Shown: one piece after another, positions 1 through 8,960 of the stretch
Layout: the number at the start of each line of letters is the position of its first letter
How positions within the stretch are numbered: position 1 is the stretch's first letter
From: Thermodesulforhabdus norvegica
GTDB taxonomy: Bacteria > Desulfobacterota > Syntrophobacteria > Syntrophobacterales > Thermodesulforhabdaceae
Length of the DNA stretch: 64,000 bases
Reading direction: 5' to 3'
Assembly: GCF_900114975.1 (NCBI RefSeq)
Contig: NZ_FOUU01000002.1
Location: forward strand, 108,649-172,648
The notes under the pieces: model-generated
Told to the model about the DNA's origin: nothing
What the model saw: the letters and a program-made list of their open reading frames with translations, nothing else
Databases searched by the model: none
Made by a program: the position numbers and the translations under genes

Positions 1-245
1 TAACGATAGGCAAGGATGTAGTTCCCTTTCTTCAATGCCCGGTCCCCCAGGTTCTTGAGGCCCTCTATTAGATTTGCGTAATCCTGCATTCTTTCTCTGG
101 AGGATTTAATCAGGGCAAGATTTGTAATGGTCAGGCAACCTATTATTAGACATATTGAAAGGGCTATTACGTGACGGCGCTTAAGCCTGAACTTTCGCTT
201 TTCCTGAACTTCCTGTTCCTGCATGTCGTTTATTTCGTCTCTCAT
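1..245 (-). CDS. Membrane-anchored hypothetical protein, N-terminal part only
   Basis: Only the first 81 codons lie in the window; the gene runs off the left edge. The visible part has a highly charged, Gln/Lys/Arg-rich cytoplasmic start (residues 1-26), one hydrophobic segment (about 27-45) and the beginning of a presumed periplasmic helical region. It starts one base after the stop of the lipoprotein gene, so it is probably translationally coupled and the last visible member of the MotA/ExbB-like cassette. I do not recognise a family. Its single N-terminal membrane anchor suggests a periplasmic partner of the channel proteins (inference). Confidence 0.6.
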   Translation of the reverse strand, partial: MRDEINDMQEQEVQEKRKFRLKRRHVIALSICLIIGCLTITNLALIKSSRERMQDYANLIEGLKNLGDRALKKGNYILAYR

Positions 246-246
246 G

Positions 247-1158
247 TTATTCCAGGTACCTGTTGTACTCCTGAAGAAATTTTTCTTTATTTTGCCTGAA
301 CTGCTCTAATTCTTTGCCTACCTTGAGCATGATATCCTTATTCGTTCTGTAAGCATCGGCCGTAGTCATTTTGATTTTATTAATATGTCCACTCAACAGG
401 GACACATCCGTGGAAAGGTCTTCGATTAGGCTTCGAATTCTCGAGATTTCTGCAATAACCTCAGTCACATAAGTGCTGTTTAGAAGATTTTTTAAGGATA
501 ATTTTAACCTGATAAACGTGGTATTTAACCCCTTAAGTGATTCTATAAGCGCGGGAACGTAGTTTTGGTATAACACGGCGTTTTCCTGAGCAGTCTTTAG
601 GTCTGATAAGTAACGGTTGAAAAGATTTACCGCCCTGTCAATCCTTGTGTACAAATCGTAATCACTCGTTGCGTTCTTTAGATAGGTCAAGGTCGATGGA
701 ATATGTTCCACAACAGCCAGAACACGGGCATCACTTTGGAGGAAAACCTCAACTGGATCCGATTTACCGCAACCCTTACGGTAGTAAATCAACTCGGCGA
801 GATAGATTTCTCCTTCCTCCACGGTAGAACGGTAATAATTCTCGAGATAACATGCCGCAGTCGAATCCCCGGTGGATTTGTAGAGATCGGCGCAGTAAGC
901 AGTGAACCGACCTTTTATTTCTTCTTTATAGTCTTCCCCGACAACCCACCATTCTTCGTAAGGGGTTTCGAGATAGGCGCGGGCATAGGCATAACAAAGC
1001 CGTGGCATTAATCCGGTTTTGCCCGATCGCACCAGTATTTCCAGTTCTTCGGGCATAAGTTCATCATAGTCAAGGGGCTCGGTTCTGGAACAGCCGTAAG
1101 TTATTGCAACAACAAGAAAAAATAAAAATAAAGCCTTCAGAAATGATTCCACGGCCAT
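247..1158 (-). CDS. Putative lipoprotein with long helical region
   Basis: 303 aa with an N-terminal hydrophobic signal (residues 6-20) ending in a lipobox, ITYGC, so Cys23 would be lipidated after signal peptidase II cleavage. Residues about 190-300 are Leu/Lys/Glu-rich with heptad-like spacing and look like a coiled coil. No catalytic motif is visible and I do not recognise a family. It begins 1 base after the upstream ExbD-like gene and ends 1 base before the next gene, so it belongs to the cassette. The likely role is an outer-membrane or periplasmic partner of the ion channel, in the way Pal or lipoproteins accompany TolQR; that is inference from context only. Confidence 0.7.
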   Translation of the reverse strand: MAVESFLKALFLFFLVVAITYGCSRTEPLDYDELMPEELEILVRSGKTGLMPRLCYAYARAYLETPYEEWWVVGEDYKEEIKGRFTAYCADLYKSTGDSTAACYLENYYRSTVEEGEIYLAELIYYRKGCGKSDPVEVFLQSDARVLAVVEHIPSTLTYLKNATSDYDLYTRIDRAVNLFNRYLSDLKTAQENAVLYQNYVPALIESLKGLNTTFIRLKLSLKNLLNSTYVTEVIAEISRIRSLIEDLSTDVSLLSGHINKIKMTTADAYRTNKDIMLKVGKELEQFRQNKEKFLQEYNRYLE

Positions 1159-1159
1159 C

Positions 1160-1678
1160 CTACTGCGCCCCTATATTTCTTCCGTAAACGCTGAAAACCA
1201 GAGGAGCCCTTTGCTCCACCGGGTACCATCCGATACGAAAGCCTCTTTCTTTTGCTTTCTTTGCAATTTCGTGATACATACCGAAAGCTGATGGTCTTAC
1301 TATAAAAACCAAGTATATGTTCGATGGATTTGTCGAACTTAGCAACTTATGAAAACGTGAAGAAGGATTGTAATAATCTAGATCTGCAATATGCTTGTTT
1401 AGTACATCTTCTGGAACAGCGCACATATATGAGTAATCAGAGAGCTTTACGGTTTTGTAGAGGTCGGGGTCACATTCTCCACCTAATCCAACAGGGATTG
1501 CCAGATGTCTATCAAGTTCCACATAATAAAAACTTTCGTCAATCTTTTTTTCCAGAGGTAACAAGATACCTTCAACTGTCATCGTTTCTTGGCCTGTCAT
1601 GTTTGTCAGAAGATAAAGGATAATCAAAGAGAATATTCCCAATGTATTCGTAAGTATATCAATAAAACTTCTATCCAT
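1160..1678 (-). CDS. ExbD/TolR-like single-pass membrane protein (second copy)
   Basis: 172 aa. The N-terminus carries one membrane helix (about residues 9-27) with an Asp at its cytoplasmic end in the context SFIDILTNTLGIF, which resembles the FIDV-L motif of ExbD/TolR/MotB where that Asp carries protons. The rest is a soluble, presumably periplasmic domain ending in YGRNIGAQ. It lies 6 bases downstream of another ExbD-like gene to which it is only distantly similar in the helix, so the cassette encodes two different B-type subunits. Family assignment rests on topology, the Asp and the adjacent ExbB-like gene; the periplasmic domain is not recognised. Confidence 0.6.
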   Translation of the reverse strand: MDRSFIDILTNTLGIFSLIILYLLTNMTGQETMTVEGILLPLEKKIDESFYYVELDRHLAIPVGLGGECDPDLYKTVKLSDYSYMCAVPEDVLNKHIADLDYYNPSSRFHKLLSSTNPSNIYLVFIVRPSAFGMYHEIAKKAKERGFRIGWYPVEQRAPLVFSVYGRNIGAQ

Positions 1679-1684
1679 AGCTTC

Positions 1685-2176
1685 TTACATCTGGTCTCGT
1701 TTTAATGCTACTTTAATATCCCAATCTTCTGGAATGGGCATATAGCCACTCTCGATGGTAAGTGAAACAAGTAAATTATCAAGTTTGTAAAATGTTTTAA
1801 CTCCACTCGGTCGTATTAGTGCAAATATGTAAAATAGCTTTCTATCAAACCATTTAGAAGAAATAAAAGTGCCCATTATCTTCCAGGATTCTTCCGGAGA
1901 TGCTTTGTTAATTCCTGTAAGTTCTAAATAGTCACACATATCCCTAAGAGCCTTTTTTGCATTTTCTTCTGGTAGATAAGAAGGATTGCATAAAAGGATG
2001 GCTTTATCTTTTTCGCAAATTACGAACAGGGGATAGCGGTTATGTTGCAACGTTGCTTGAACATCTAGCATAATACGAGCATTGGATAAATTGTGAGTTA
2101 CAATAATAATGATAGCTAATGCAAAAATACCAATTGCACCAGTAATTATGTCCATAAGAGGCCGTTCTAGATCCAT
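1685..2176 (-). CDS. ExbD/TolR-like single-pass membrane protein (first copy)
   Basis: 163 aa from the ATG at 2176; a TTG three bases earlier is also in frame but the ATG is better placed behind the AAAGG at about 8 bases. One membrane helix (residues 9-28) begins with RPLMDIITGAIG, again with the Asp expected of ExbD/MotB-type stator subunits. The soluble part contains a Cys pair (VICEKDKAILLCN) and no peptidoglycan-binding OmpA motif that I can see, so it is closer to ExbD/TolR than to MotB. It lies 11 bases downstream of the ExbB-like gene and 6 bases before the second ExbD-like gene. Confidence 0.6.
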   Translation of the reverse strand: MDLERPLMDIITGAIGIFALAIIIIVTHNLSNARIMLDVQATLQHNRYPLFVICEKDKAILLCNPSYLPEENAKKALRDMCDYLELTGINKASPEESWKIMGTFISSKWFDRKLFYIFALIRPSGVKTFYKLDNLLVSLTIESGYMPIPEDWDIKVALKRDQM

Positions 2177-2187
2177 CAAAAGAACCT

Positions 2188-3072
2188 TTATTCTTCAACG
2201 ATTCGATATTTTTTGGGTTTTAACAAATCTTTTAATACCTTTAGAATAGCTTTAAGCAGAGCAGCGTTTTCACGAGTATAATCTGTCATGGTTGATAAAA
2301 TTGCTGAGTGTTCGACACTAATAGCTATTCGCTCTTCGAGTTCCATTAGAGACCTGAGCTTTTCTCCTAAAGATGTCATCACTTCAATGTATTGTTCTAA
2401 TTTTTCTTGAGGGACATTCCCTGCCAATGGATTTAAATTGTTTTTATTTTGATATACATTTTTCTGTGTTTCTGGATTATTTAATACTTCACCTATTGCG
2501 CCTTCAAACAAGGACACTACTTCTTTTATTGTACGACGCTTTCCAAAGGATATAATTACCGCCAGAATTATACTAGAAACGAGACCAAGTAAGGTGGAGT
2601 CAAAGGCAATACCAAGGGAAGCCACCAGGTTAAAGATATTATTTTTTACTTTGACTAGATCTGTCGAGTCAGCAAAAACTGCAGAAAGACTGCCTATACC
2701 ACCAGCTATGCCGATAACGGTTCCAAGAAAACCCAAGGAAATGCAAAGTGTGGGAAAAAATGAGAGGTATTCATAATCACGGTTAATCTTTTCTATTACA
2801 GAATTTTTGTAAAAATCCAGAAGCGCAACCTGCGCGCCATTACCGTTATGCGCATAGCTTAAAATCTTACGGGATGTGGATGATATAATCGACTTTGTCT
2901 GAAAGATTGTATGCCCGATCATTGCAAGCCCTATAAAGCCAGTGCACGTTATAATAACATTTATCAACCCCCTCTGGAGAAATATTTGCTCTAATCTATG
3001 TGAAGGAATTGCATAATACACAAGAAGATACCATAATCCCGTTGCGAGAAGACCTGCTATGCAAGGCATCAT
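2188..3072 (-). CDS. MotA/TolQ/ExbB-family proton channel protein
   Basis: 294 aa with four membrane segments (about residues 4-22, 36-57, 106-130, 148-176). The third contains SLGFLGTVIGIAGGIGSL and the fourth GIAFDSTLLGLVSSI, the paired glycine-rich motifs of the MotA/TolQ/ExbB family that build the ion path around the B-subunit Asp. A cytoplasmic loop lies between TM2 and TM3 and a charged helical tail follows TM4. ATGATG starts the gene behind AGAGGAG. It is the first gene of a cassette with two ExbD-like proteins and a lipoprotein. The tail is short, unlike the long ZorA tail of Zorya defence systems. Known relatives harness proton or sodium flow for work at the envelope; the task here is unknown. 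Confidence 0.75.
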   Translation of the reverse strand: MMPCIAGLLATGLWYLLVYYAIPSHRLEQIFLQRGLINVIITCTGFIGLAMIGHTIFQTKSIISSTSRKILSYAHNGNGAQVALLDFYKNSVIEKINRDYEYLSFFPTLCISLGFLGTVIGIAGGIGSLSAVFADSTDLVKVKNNIFNLVASLGIAFDSTLLGLVSSIILAVIISFGKRRTIKEVVSLFEGAIGEVLNNPETQKNVYQNKNNLNPLAGNVPQEKLEQYIEVMTSLGEKLRSLMELEERIAISVEHSAILSTMTDYTRENAALLKAILKVLKDLLKPKKYRIVEE

Positions 3073-3133
3073 TTCAGCACTCCTCTAAAATCATAACAGG
3101 CAAAACAACTACATTTCCTATGAATTGCAGAAG

Positions 3134-3162
3134 AATATATAAATTGTAAAAAGAGAAATCAA
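3134..3162 (-). promoter_or_regulatory. Sigma70-type promoter of the ExbB/ExbD-like cassette
   Basis: On the minus strand TTGATT (3162-3157) and TATATT (3139-3134) are separated by 17 bases, in an AT-rich stretch about 60 bases before the ExbB-like start. The IS5-family remnant ends only 7 bases upstream of the -35 box, so the element may have cut off upstream regulation. Confidence 0.5.
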
Positions 3163-3168
3163 GTTTTC

Positions 3169-3998
3169 TAGAACCCATTCTCATAAATCCACGAAACTGG
3201 TGCATACTATGCCCACCTTACCGTGATGAAGGAGGTGAGCGATGGACCTGACAGACGAACAGTGAACCTTGGTGGAGCGGCTATTGCCCGAGGAAGAACG
3301 GAGCCCGAGGCGCAGGCGGGGATGTCCCTGGCTGGATCCCCGAGAGGTGTCAAACGGCATTTTGTGGGTCCTGCGTACCGGTTCGCCCTGGAAAGACCTG
3401 CCGGATCGATACCCGCCATACCAGACGTGCCGTTGTCGATTCCAACGCCGGGTGAGGACTGGGCTTATGGAGACGATTTTGCGTGCCATGACGCATGACC
3501 TGAAGGCCGCGCGGGGGTCCGAATCTGAAGGAGTGCTTCATTGATTGCGCCTTTGTGGTGGCGAAATGGGGAAGGCCAAGCGGGGCAAAGGTACGAAGCT
3601 CATGGTAGTGGCAGACGATTCTGGTCTTCCTATCGCCGTATGCGTCATGGGTGCTCGCCCGCATGAAGTGAGGCTGGCGGCGTGCTTGGTCCGAGAAAGG
3701 CCTAAGAGGCTGATCATCGATCGGGCGTATGACAGTGACCCGCTGGACGCATGCCTGAAAGCACGCGGGATCGAGATAATTGCACCCCACCTGGGCAACC
3801 GGCGCAAGCTCCGCACCCGGGATGGCCGGAAGTTGTGGCGGTACAAGCGGCGCTGGAAAATCGAGCGGCTGTTTGCCTGACTGGACAACTTTCGACGACC
3901 GATAGTCCGTCACGAGCGCCATCTGACCAACTACCTCGGCTTCGTGCGCTTGCCTGCATTATCATCTTGCTGCGGCACCATTTATGAGATGGGTTCTA
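3169..3998 (+). mobile_element. Degenerate IS5-family insertion sequence
   Basis: About 830 bp bounded by near-perfect inverted repeats: TAGAACCCATTCTCATAAAT at 3169-3188 and the reverse complement of TAGAACCCATCTCATAAAT at 3980-3998 (one base indel). TA at both outer edges could be the target duplication. Size and transposase type fit the IS427-like branch of the IS5 family. GC content is visibly higher than in the AT-rich cassette beside it, which fits transfer. The internal transposase gene is broken, so the copy is dead. Confidence 0.8.
3242..3987 (+). pseudogene. IS5-family transposase, multiply broken
   Basis: Reading from the ATG at 3242 (MDLTDEQ) gives a recognisable IS5/DDE transposase: SPWKDLPDRY in the N-terminal half, IIDRAYDSDPLDACL with the second catalytic Asp, and RRWKIERLFA with the catalytic Glu. 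It is interrupted by TGA codons where Trp is expected (3263-3265 and 3878-3880). Frameshifts lie near 3518 and 3583, and another near 3945 before the terminal ACIIILLRHHL. Without these, the gene would encode one protein of about 245 aa. The decay shows an old insertion. The Trp-to-TGA changes are ordinary G-to-A mutations, not evidence of recoding. Confidence 0.8.
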
Positions 3999-4032
3999 TT
4001 AATGCTTTCGGAAATAGGGCATAACCTTCAAA

Positions 4033-4060
4033 ACAAAAAGGCCGCATAAATGCGGCCCCT
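4033..4060 (-). terminator. Intrinsic terminator of the dsr locus
   Basis: On the minus strand a GGCCGCA/TGCGGCC stem with a 4-base loop (4057-4040) is followed by TTTTTGTTTT. It lies 37 bases after the ferredoxin stop and marks the end of the dsr transcript. Confidence 0.8.
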
Positions 4061-4096
4061 TGAGAACAAAATCTTTCTGAATGATAAAGTAGATAA

Positions 4097-4348
<252 letters not shown>

Positions 4349-4379
4349 CTACAGCTGCAATTTGCAGCCGGATGACACA

Positions 4380-4700
4380 CTATACGCAACCGGTCGGCTT
4401 GGGCAAACCGGCCATCTTACAGGCACCCTTGCCGGGTCCAGACGGAAAGAGCTCGTAAATCTCTTTGAGCTTGTAACCGGTAACCTTGGTCAAAATTCGG
4501 ACCATCGGAGCAATACCGTGCTTCTTGTAGTAGTCCTGAAGCATGTGGATGATCTTCCAGTGAGCTTCCGTAAGCTCTTCGATTCCCTCGCTCTGCTTCA
4601 CATATTCTACCCACTCAGGACACCACTGATCAAAGCTCTGAATGAAACCGTCTTCATCGACCTCAAAAACCTTACCTTTGAACTCAATTGTCTGGGCCAT
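4380..4700 (-). CDS. dsrC: DsrC, sulfur-carrier partner of sulfite reductase
   Basis: 106 aa from the ATG at 4700, preceded by AAGGAGGG; a longer reading from 4724 has no ribosome-binding site. The C-terminal arm GKGACKMAGLPKPTGCV holds the two redox cysteines (Cys94 and the penultimate Cys105) that form the DsrC trisulfide. In the known pathway DsrAB loads a sulfite-derived sulfur on DsrC, and the DsrMKJOP membrane complex reduces the product. Presence of both cysteines separates it from TusE-like paralogues. It follows dsrN by 28 bases. In many sulfate reducers dsrC lies elsewhere, so its place here is notable. Confidence 0.95.
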   Translation of the reverse strand: MAQTIEFKGKVFEVDEDGFIQSFDQWCPEWVEYVKQSEGIEELTEAHWKIIHMLQDYYKKHGIAPMVRILTKVTGYKLKEIYELFPSGPGKGACKMAGLPKPTGCV

Positions 4701-4728
4701 TCCTTGTCCCTCCTTTCGAGTCATAAAT

Positions 4729-6192
4729 CTAACCGGCTAAAAGATTATCAGCTCTTCTGGGGATTTCAACCCCCTTACCTCCTATAACGGCCGATTCCAA
4801 TTCTCTGTACCATCTCGCGATATTGACAAACCTTCGTGCCCACTCATCATTGCCCACTGCGTGAACATGAGTATAAAAGGCTGCACAATTTTTATATATC
4901 ATACCGTCGAATTGTTCAATAATTCCGTGACCTTTTTTTAATTTGACGGAGAAGCTGACGGAACCGTGGAACCTGCTTATGCGGGAATAGTGAAACTCGT
5001 GGCCTTTAATCCATGTTCCCTTTAACCAGAAGGGATTCTCTGCGACAACCAGCCCCACACCGTATCCGTGTCCCTGAGGCTTACGGCACATCTCTACATC
5101 GACGGGAAAGATTCCAACCATAGGATAAAAACGCTTCCCCGATATAATACCCCTGGAAAGGTACATCAAACCGCCGCATTCGGCATAAACGGGCATGCCG
5201 CTTTCTATCCTGTCTCTTATGGCGCTCTTGAGGGTCGAATTATCGGCGAGGATCTCAAGGTGAGTTTCCGGGAAGCCCCCGCCAATGTAAAGACCATCAA
5301 TGTTATCGGGAAGGTCGCTGTCAGAGGAGGTGATTCTTACGAGCCTGGCGCCCGCAAACTCCAGAGCCTCCAGATTTTCAGGATAATAAAACTGAAAAAC
5401 TCGATCCTGTAAGATACCGATATTTACCCTTTTTTCTGAATCCTCAGGCCTGCCGTCGTCAAAAGCCGGCGGGTCTGCCTTCCCGTTATCCCGTTTCCAG
5501 ACGGTATTGTCGCTACTGGTACAATCGAGCAGGCTTGCCAGGTCCACATATCTTTCAATCAAACTGCCCATTGCACCGACGGCTTCCTCTATACTTCCGT
5601 GCTCAACGGCGGGAACGAGCCCGAGATGCCTTTCAGGAAAAGGGTTTTTCCGTTGCCTCGGAATTGCTCCGATCAGAGGAATGGAGCACTCTTTTTCTAT
5701 CGAGCTTCGAACGATCTTTTCCTGACGGGCCGTCGCAACGTTGTTTGCTATAACGCCGACTATTTTTATTCTTTCGTCCAGTTTAATACAGCCCAGAACC
5801 AGGGCAGCGGACGTCCGGGTTGTTTTGGTCACATCCACAACCAGAACGACGGGGAGATCAAGAAGCCTTGCAAGTTCAGCCGTTGAACAGGTCCCATCAT
5901 GATCGAGACCGTCAAAAAGACCGCGATTACCTTCAACGAGGGCAACATCTGCGTTTGCCGAACGTAATCTGAAAGATCCTATTACGTCATCAGGAGTCAT
6001 CAGGAACAAATCGAGGTTATAGCAGGGACGACCTGCAGCTACCGTAAGCCATCCAGCATCGATGTAGTCAGGCCCCTTTTTGAAAGGAGCAACCCTCAAT
6101 CCCCGGGAAACCATAGAAGCCGCCAGCCCAACGGATACAACCGTTTTTCCCGAACCTCCCCTCAAGGCTCCTACGACGAAAGCACTCTGCAT
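4729..6192 (-). CDS. dsrN: DsrN, siroheme amidating enzyme (CbiA family)
   Basis: 487 aa, homologous to cobyrinic acid a,c-diamide synthase. The N-terminal half is an ATP-binding domain with GGSGKTVVSVGLAA near residue 13. The C-terminal half is a class I glutamine amidotransferase with nucleophile Cys in YAECGGLMYLS and a later catalytic His region (KGHEFHYSR). Within dsr loci this enzyme is named DsrN and is proposed to amidate siroheme to the siroamide form found in some sulfite reductases. It lies between dsrB and dsrC on the same strand, which favours DsrN over a cobalamin enzyme; no other cobalamin genes are nearby. Confidence 0.9.
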   Translation of the reverse strand: MQSAFVVGALRGGSGKTVVSVGLAASMVSRGLRVAPFKKGPDYIDAGWLTVAAGRPCYNLDLFLMTPDDVIGSFRLRSANADVALVEGNRGLFDGLDHDGTCSTAELARLLDLPVVLVVDVTKTTRTSAALVLGCIKLDERIKIVGVIANNVATARQEKIVRSSIEKECSIPLIGAIPRQRKNPFPERHLGLVPAVEHGSIEEAVGAMGSLIERYVDLASLLDCTSSDNTVWKRDNGKADPPAFDDGRPEDSEKRVNIGILQDRVFQFYYPENLEALEFAGARLVRITSSDSDLPDNIDGLYIGGGFPETHLEILADNSTLKSAIRDRIESGMPVYAECGGLMYLSRGIISGKRFYPMVGIFPVDVEMCRKPQGHGYGVGLVVAENPFWLKGTWIKGHEFHYSRISRFHGSVSFSVKLKKGHGIIEQFDGMIYKNCAAFYTHVHAVGNDEWARRFVNIARWYRELESAVIGGKGVEIPRRADNLLAG

Positions 6193-6261
6193 GTATGCGT
6201 TTGCCTCAAAAGGTAGAAAGGGATCCCACAGCCGGGGATCCCTTTCGTCAACTTTGTCTTT

Positions 6262-7374
6262 TTACCACTTGAACTGGGTTGTCGTTCGCCATGTGGTCAT
6301 GGCCAGACGATAATCGTCAATGTGCTCGTGACGGAACTCAATTCCCGTCTTCTCAAAGAACTTTTCCCAGCCTATCCGGTTAATCCATTCGCCGATGCGT
6401 TCATAACGACGGGCATCGGAGGCGTAAGTTTCCAGGATCTTCTTTACGGCTTGCACAACAGTCGGCCAACGTGGAGGCTCATTGGGGATGTAGGGAACGG
6501 CCAGCTTGGAGAACATAGGAGGTACTCGGCTGTTGGAAACCTTTCCGCCCACCCACAAAGCAATACCGTCTCCGTCGCCGTCGGCAATGGGAAGGGCAGG
6601 ACACATGGTGTAGCAGTTTCCGCAGAACATGCACCGGGCATTGTTGATCTCGACACTCTTGTATTCCTTACCGTCTATCTCGACCTTCTTGGGCTTAATT
6701 GCCGCTGTTGGACATGCTGCTATAACCAGGGGGATTTCGCAGACGTTCTGAACGCGTTCGTGCTCGATGAAGGGCGGCTTCCTGTGGACACCCAGAATGG
6801 CAATGTCCGAGCAGTGGACGGCACCGCACATGTTAAGGCAGCAGGCAAGAGAGATGCGAACCTGAGCGGGAAGCTTGTGGGACCCGAAATACTCGAATAG
6901 TTCATCCATAACAGCCTTTACGATACCCGATGCGTCAATAGCGGGGGTGTGGCAGTGTACCCATCCCTGAGTGTGTACTATGTTGGTAACAGAGGCACCG
7001 GTACCGCCAATGGGGAACCAGTTGCCGCGGCTTTTGAGATCATCAATAAGCGGTTGCAGTTTGGACTTGTCGCTTACGAGGAACTCAATGTTGTTTCGGG
7101 TCGTCCAGCGGACATAGCCATCGCAGTACTTATCGGCGATGTCGCAAACTTCCCTGATGTAGTCAACACTTACGAGTCGAGGCGTTCCTACGCGGACAGA
7201 ATAGAGTTCATCACCCGTCTCCGATACATGTACGAGCACCCCGGGCTGAATGATCTCATGATATTTCCACTTCCCGTAGTTCTTCTTCACTATCGGCGGG
7301 AAGAACTTATCATACTTCGGGGGACCAATGTCGGTTAAACGATCCTTCATTATATCCTTGGGATCGAAAGGCAT
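6262..7374 (-). CDS. dsrB: Dissimilatory sulfite reductase beta subunit
   Basis: 370 aa. Siroheme/4Fe-4S ligands are visible as Cys141 (GWVHCHTP) and Cys178-Cys179-x3-Cys183-x4-Cys188 ([14 protein letters not shown]). A ferredoxin domain is inserted around residues 211-265 with [12 protein letters not shown]. DsrAB is the cytoplasmic alpha2beta2 enzyme that reduces sulfite with six electrons or passes sulfur to DsrC. It starts 56 bases after dsrA behind AAGGAGGTGAAG. The sequence is full length and shows no disruption. The DsrD gene in the locus and the absence of dsrEFH point to the reductive rather than oxidative type. Confidence 0.97.
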   Translation of the reverse strand: MPFDPKDIMKDRLTDIGPPKYDKFFPPIVKKNYGKWKYHEIIQPGVLVHVSETGDELYSVRVGTPRLVSVDYIREVCDIADKYCDGYVRWTTRNNIEFLVSDKSKLQPLIDDLKSRGNWFPIGGTGASVTNIVHTQGWVHCHTPAIDASGIVKAVMDELFEYFGSHKLPAQVRISLACCLNMCGAVHCSDIAILGVHRKPPFIEHERVQNVCEIPLVIAACPTAAIKPKKVEIDGKEYKSVEINNARCMFCGNCYTMCPALPIADGDGDGIALWVGGKVSNSRVPPMFSKLAVPYIPNEPPRWPTVVQAVKKILETYASDARRYERIGEWINRIGWEKFFEKTGIEFRHEHIDDYRLAMTTWRTTTQFKW

Positions 7375-7430
7375 TTCTTCACCTCCTTATGCGTGTTACA
7401 TGACCACGGTCCAATATGGTTTCCTTTATG

Positions 7431-8705
7431 TTACGGCTGATGACGCTGGCGATAAGCAACAGGGTCGCGCTCCCAACCGCCGGGCACATCCGCCGGATCG
7501 TAGAAGATGTAAGGATTGTACCTCGGAGTATTGATCATCCTCGGATCGGGTTTAACGCCCACAGCCTTGAGGAATTCACGCAGGCCCAGCCGCTGGATCA
7601 ATTCACCGAGTCGCTCACGGTTCTTGCCGTGCTCCATCCACCAATCCCACATCTTTTCGACGAATTCGTGGAATTCCTCATAAGGAGGCTCCATCTTCAT
7701 GAAGGGGATAATCACGCTGGAAAGCTGGGCTCCTTCAAGGATCGGTGCTTTGGCGCCGACCAGAATTGTTGCTCCCACGTCTTCGCCGGGACGAAGAGCT
7801 CTGGGCATTACGTTGATGCAGTGCATACACCTTACACAATCTTCATCCCAGATCTTCAGGTTCTTGCCGTCCCATTCCATGCAGCGGGTGGGGCACTTGT
7901 CGATTACTTCCGCCTGTATGTCAAGAGGTCTTTTCTCGAATCCGTGAGCACCGCCGTTGGGCACAAGCTCACCGGCAACGTAGGCACGCACGGCTTCCTG
8001 GTCGATCCTTATGTTGTCCCGCCACGTTCCGATTATCGAGCAGTCCGCTCTTGCTATGGCGGCAACACAATCATTGGGACATCCCGACACCTTGAACTTG
8101 AACTTGTAAGGGAACATTGGACGATGCAACTCGTCCTGATACCTCATGGTAATGTCATAGGTTATGTCCTGGGTATCAAGGCAGGACCACTCGCAGCGTG
8201 CCCTTCCGACACAGCAGGATGGAGTTCTCATGTTGGAACCCGAACCGCCAAGGTCCATTCCCAGTTCATGGGTCAGATCGTAGAACACCGGCTCCAGCTG
8301 ATCCGTCGTGGTTCCCAGAAGAATGATGTCTCCGGTGGAACCATGGAAATTGAAAAGCCCGCTTCCCTTTTCTTCCCAGATGTCGCAAAGCTTTCTGAGG
8401 ACGTCGGTAGTGTAAAACTTGCTTGCCGGCTGATTAACACGCATCGTGTGGAAATGGGCAACATTGGGAAACAGGTCGGGTCTGTCGCAGTATCGTCCGA
8501 TAACGCCGCCGCCGTAACCGAAAACACCGACTATTCCGCCGTGCTTCCAGTGGCCTTCCTTGTCTTTGTAAGAAAGCTCGAGAAGTCCCAGGAGATCGTC
8601 ACATTGCGGCTTCCTTTCCGCCACTCTCTTGATGTCGGCAACAAAACTCGGCCACGGCCCCTTGGTCAGTTCATCGAGCATGGGGGTCTGGTGTTTTAAC
8701 GCCAT
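7431..8705 (-). CDS. dsrA: Dissimilatory sulfite reductase alpha subunit
   Basis: 424 aa. The siroheme-coupled cluster ligands are in SCCVGRARCEWSC (Cys164-175) and SGCPNDCVAAIARADC (Cys209, Cys213). A ferredoxin domain at about 260-310 carries CPTRC and DCVRCMHC. Conserved Arg/Lys/His residues around HTMRVNQPASKFYTT would bind sulfite. Together with DsrB it forms the terminal enzyme of sulfate respiration. It follows dsrD by 18 bases and starts behind AAGGGAGGTAAGCGA. No frameshift is seen. Confidence 0.97.
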   Translation of the reverse strand: MALKHQTPMLDELTKGPWPSFVADIKRVAERKPQCDDLLGLLELSYKDKEGHWKHGGIVGVFGYGGGVIGRYCDRPDLFPNVAHFHTMRVNQPASKFYTTDVLRKLCDIWEEKGSGLFNFHGSTGDIILLGTTTDQLEPVFYDLTHELGMDLGGSGSNMRTPSCCVGRARCEWSCLDTQDITYDITMRYQDELHRPMFPYKFKFKVSGCPNDCVAAIARADCSIIGTWRDNIRIDQEAVRAYVAGELVPNGGAHGFEKRPLDIQAEVIDKCPTRCMEWDGKNLKIWDEDCVRCMHCINVMPRALRPGEDVGATILVGAKAPILEGAQLSSVIIPFMKMEPPYEEFHEFVEKMWDWWMEHGKNRERLGELIQRLGLREFLKAVGVKPDPRMINTPRYNPYIFYDPADVPGGWERDPVAYRQRHQP

Positions 8706-8723
8706 TCGCTTACCTCCCTTACG

Positions 8724-8960
8724 TTAAACCATCTTCTCTTCTTCATCCTTTACATCATCCACCCCGGGCAACATATACATTGTCGTGCTACCGCTGGTCC
8801 AGTAGCGGAGCTTACCTTCACTAACCAGCTCGTTGATAATCTTTTTTGCCTGACGCATGCTGAGCTCGGGAACGGCTTTGCAGAGGTCGTTGAAATAATG
8901 CTTCGTTTTCTTCTGCTGTTTCATCCAATCCAGAATCTTTTGTTTTGCTTCTTCACTCAT
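8724..8960 (-). CDS. dsrD: DsrD, allosteric activator of sulfite reductase
   Basis: 78 aa from the ATG at 8960 (MSEEAKQKILDWMKQ), preceded by GAAAGGAGG; a longer in-frame reading to 9047 lacks such a site. The fold is a winged helix: KHYFNDLCKAVPELSMRQAKKIINELV forms the helix-turn-helix, and the wing ends with YWTSGSTTMYML, the DsrD signature. DsrD is known as a marker of the reductive pathway and has been shown to activate DsrAB. Here it is the first gene of the operon, upstream of dsrA, whereas the order usually reported is dsrA-dsrB-dsrD. Confidence 0.93.
   Translation of the reverse strand: MSEEAKQKILDWMKQQKKTKHYFNDLCKAVPELSMRQAKKIINELVSEGKLRYWTSGSTTMYMLPGVDDVKDEEEKMV

Noticed and set aside
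1-3072. Zorya defence system
   Set aside because: The channel protein has a short tail, and no ZorC/ZorD/ZorE-like helicase or nuclease is visible; the two B subunits lack a visible OmpA-like peptidoglycan domain.
3242-3987. In-frame TGA codons in the transposase as selenocysteine or recoding signals
   Set aside because: They fall at expected Trp positions and are accompanied by several frameshifts, so ordinary decay explains them.
4729-6192. Cobalamin biosynthesis gene cbiA
   Set aside because: Family is the same, but its place between dsrB and dsrC and the lack of other cobalamin genes support DsrN.
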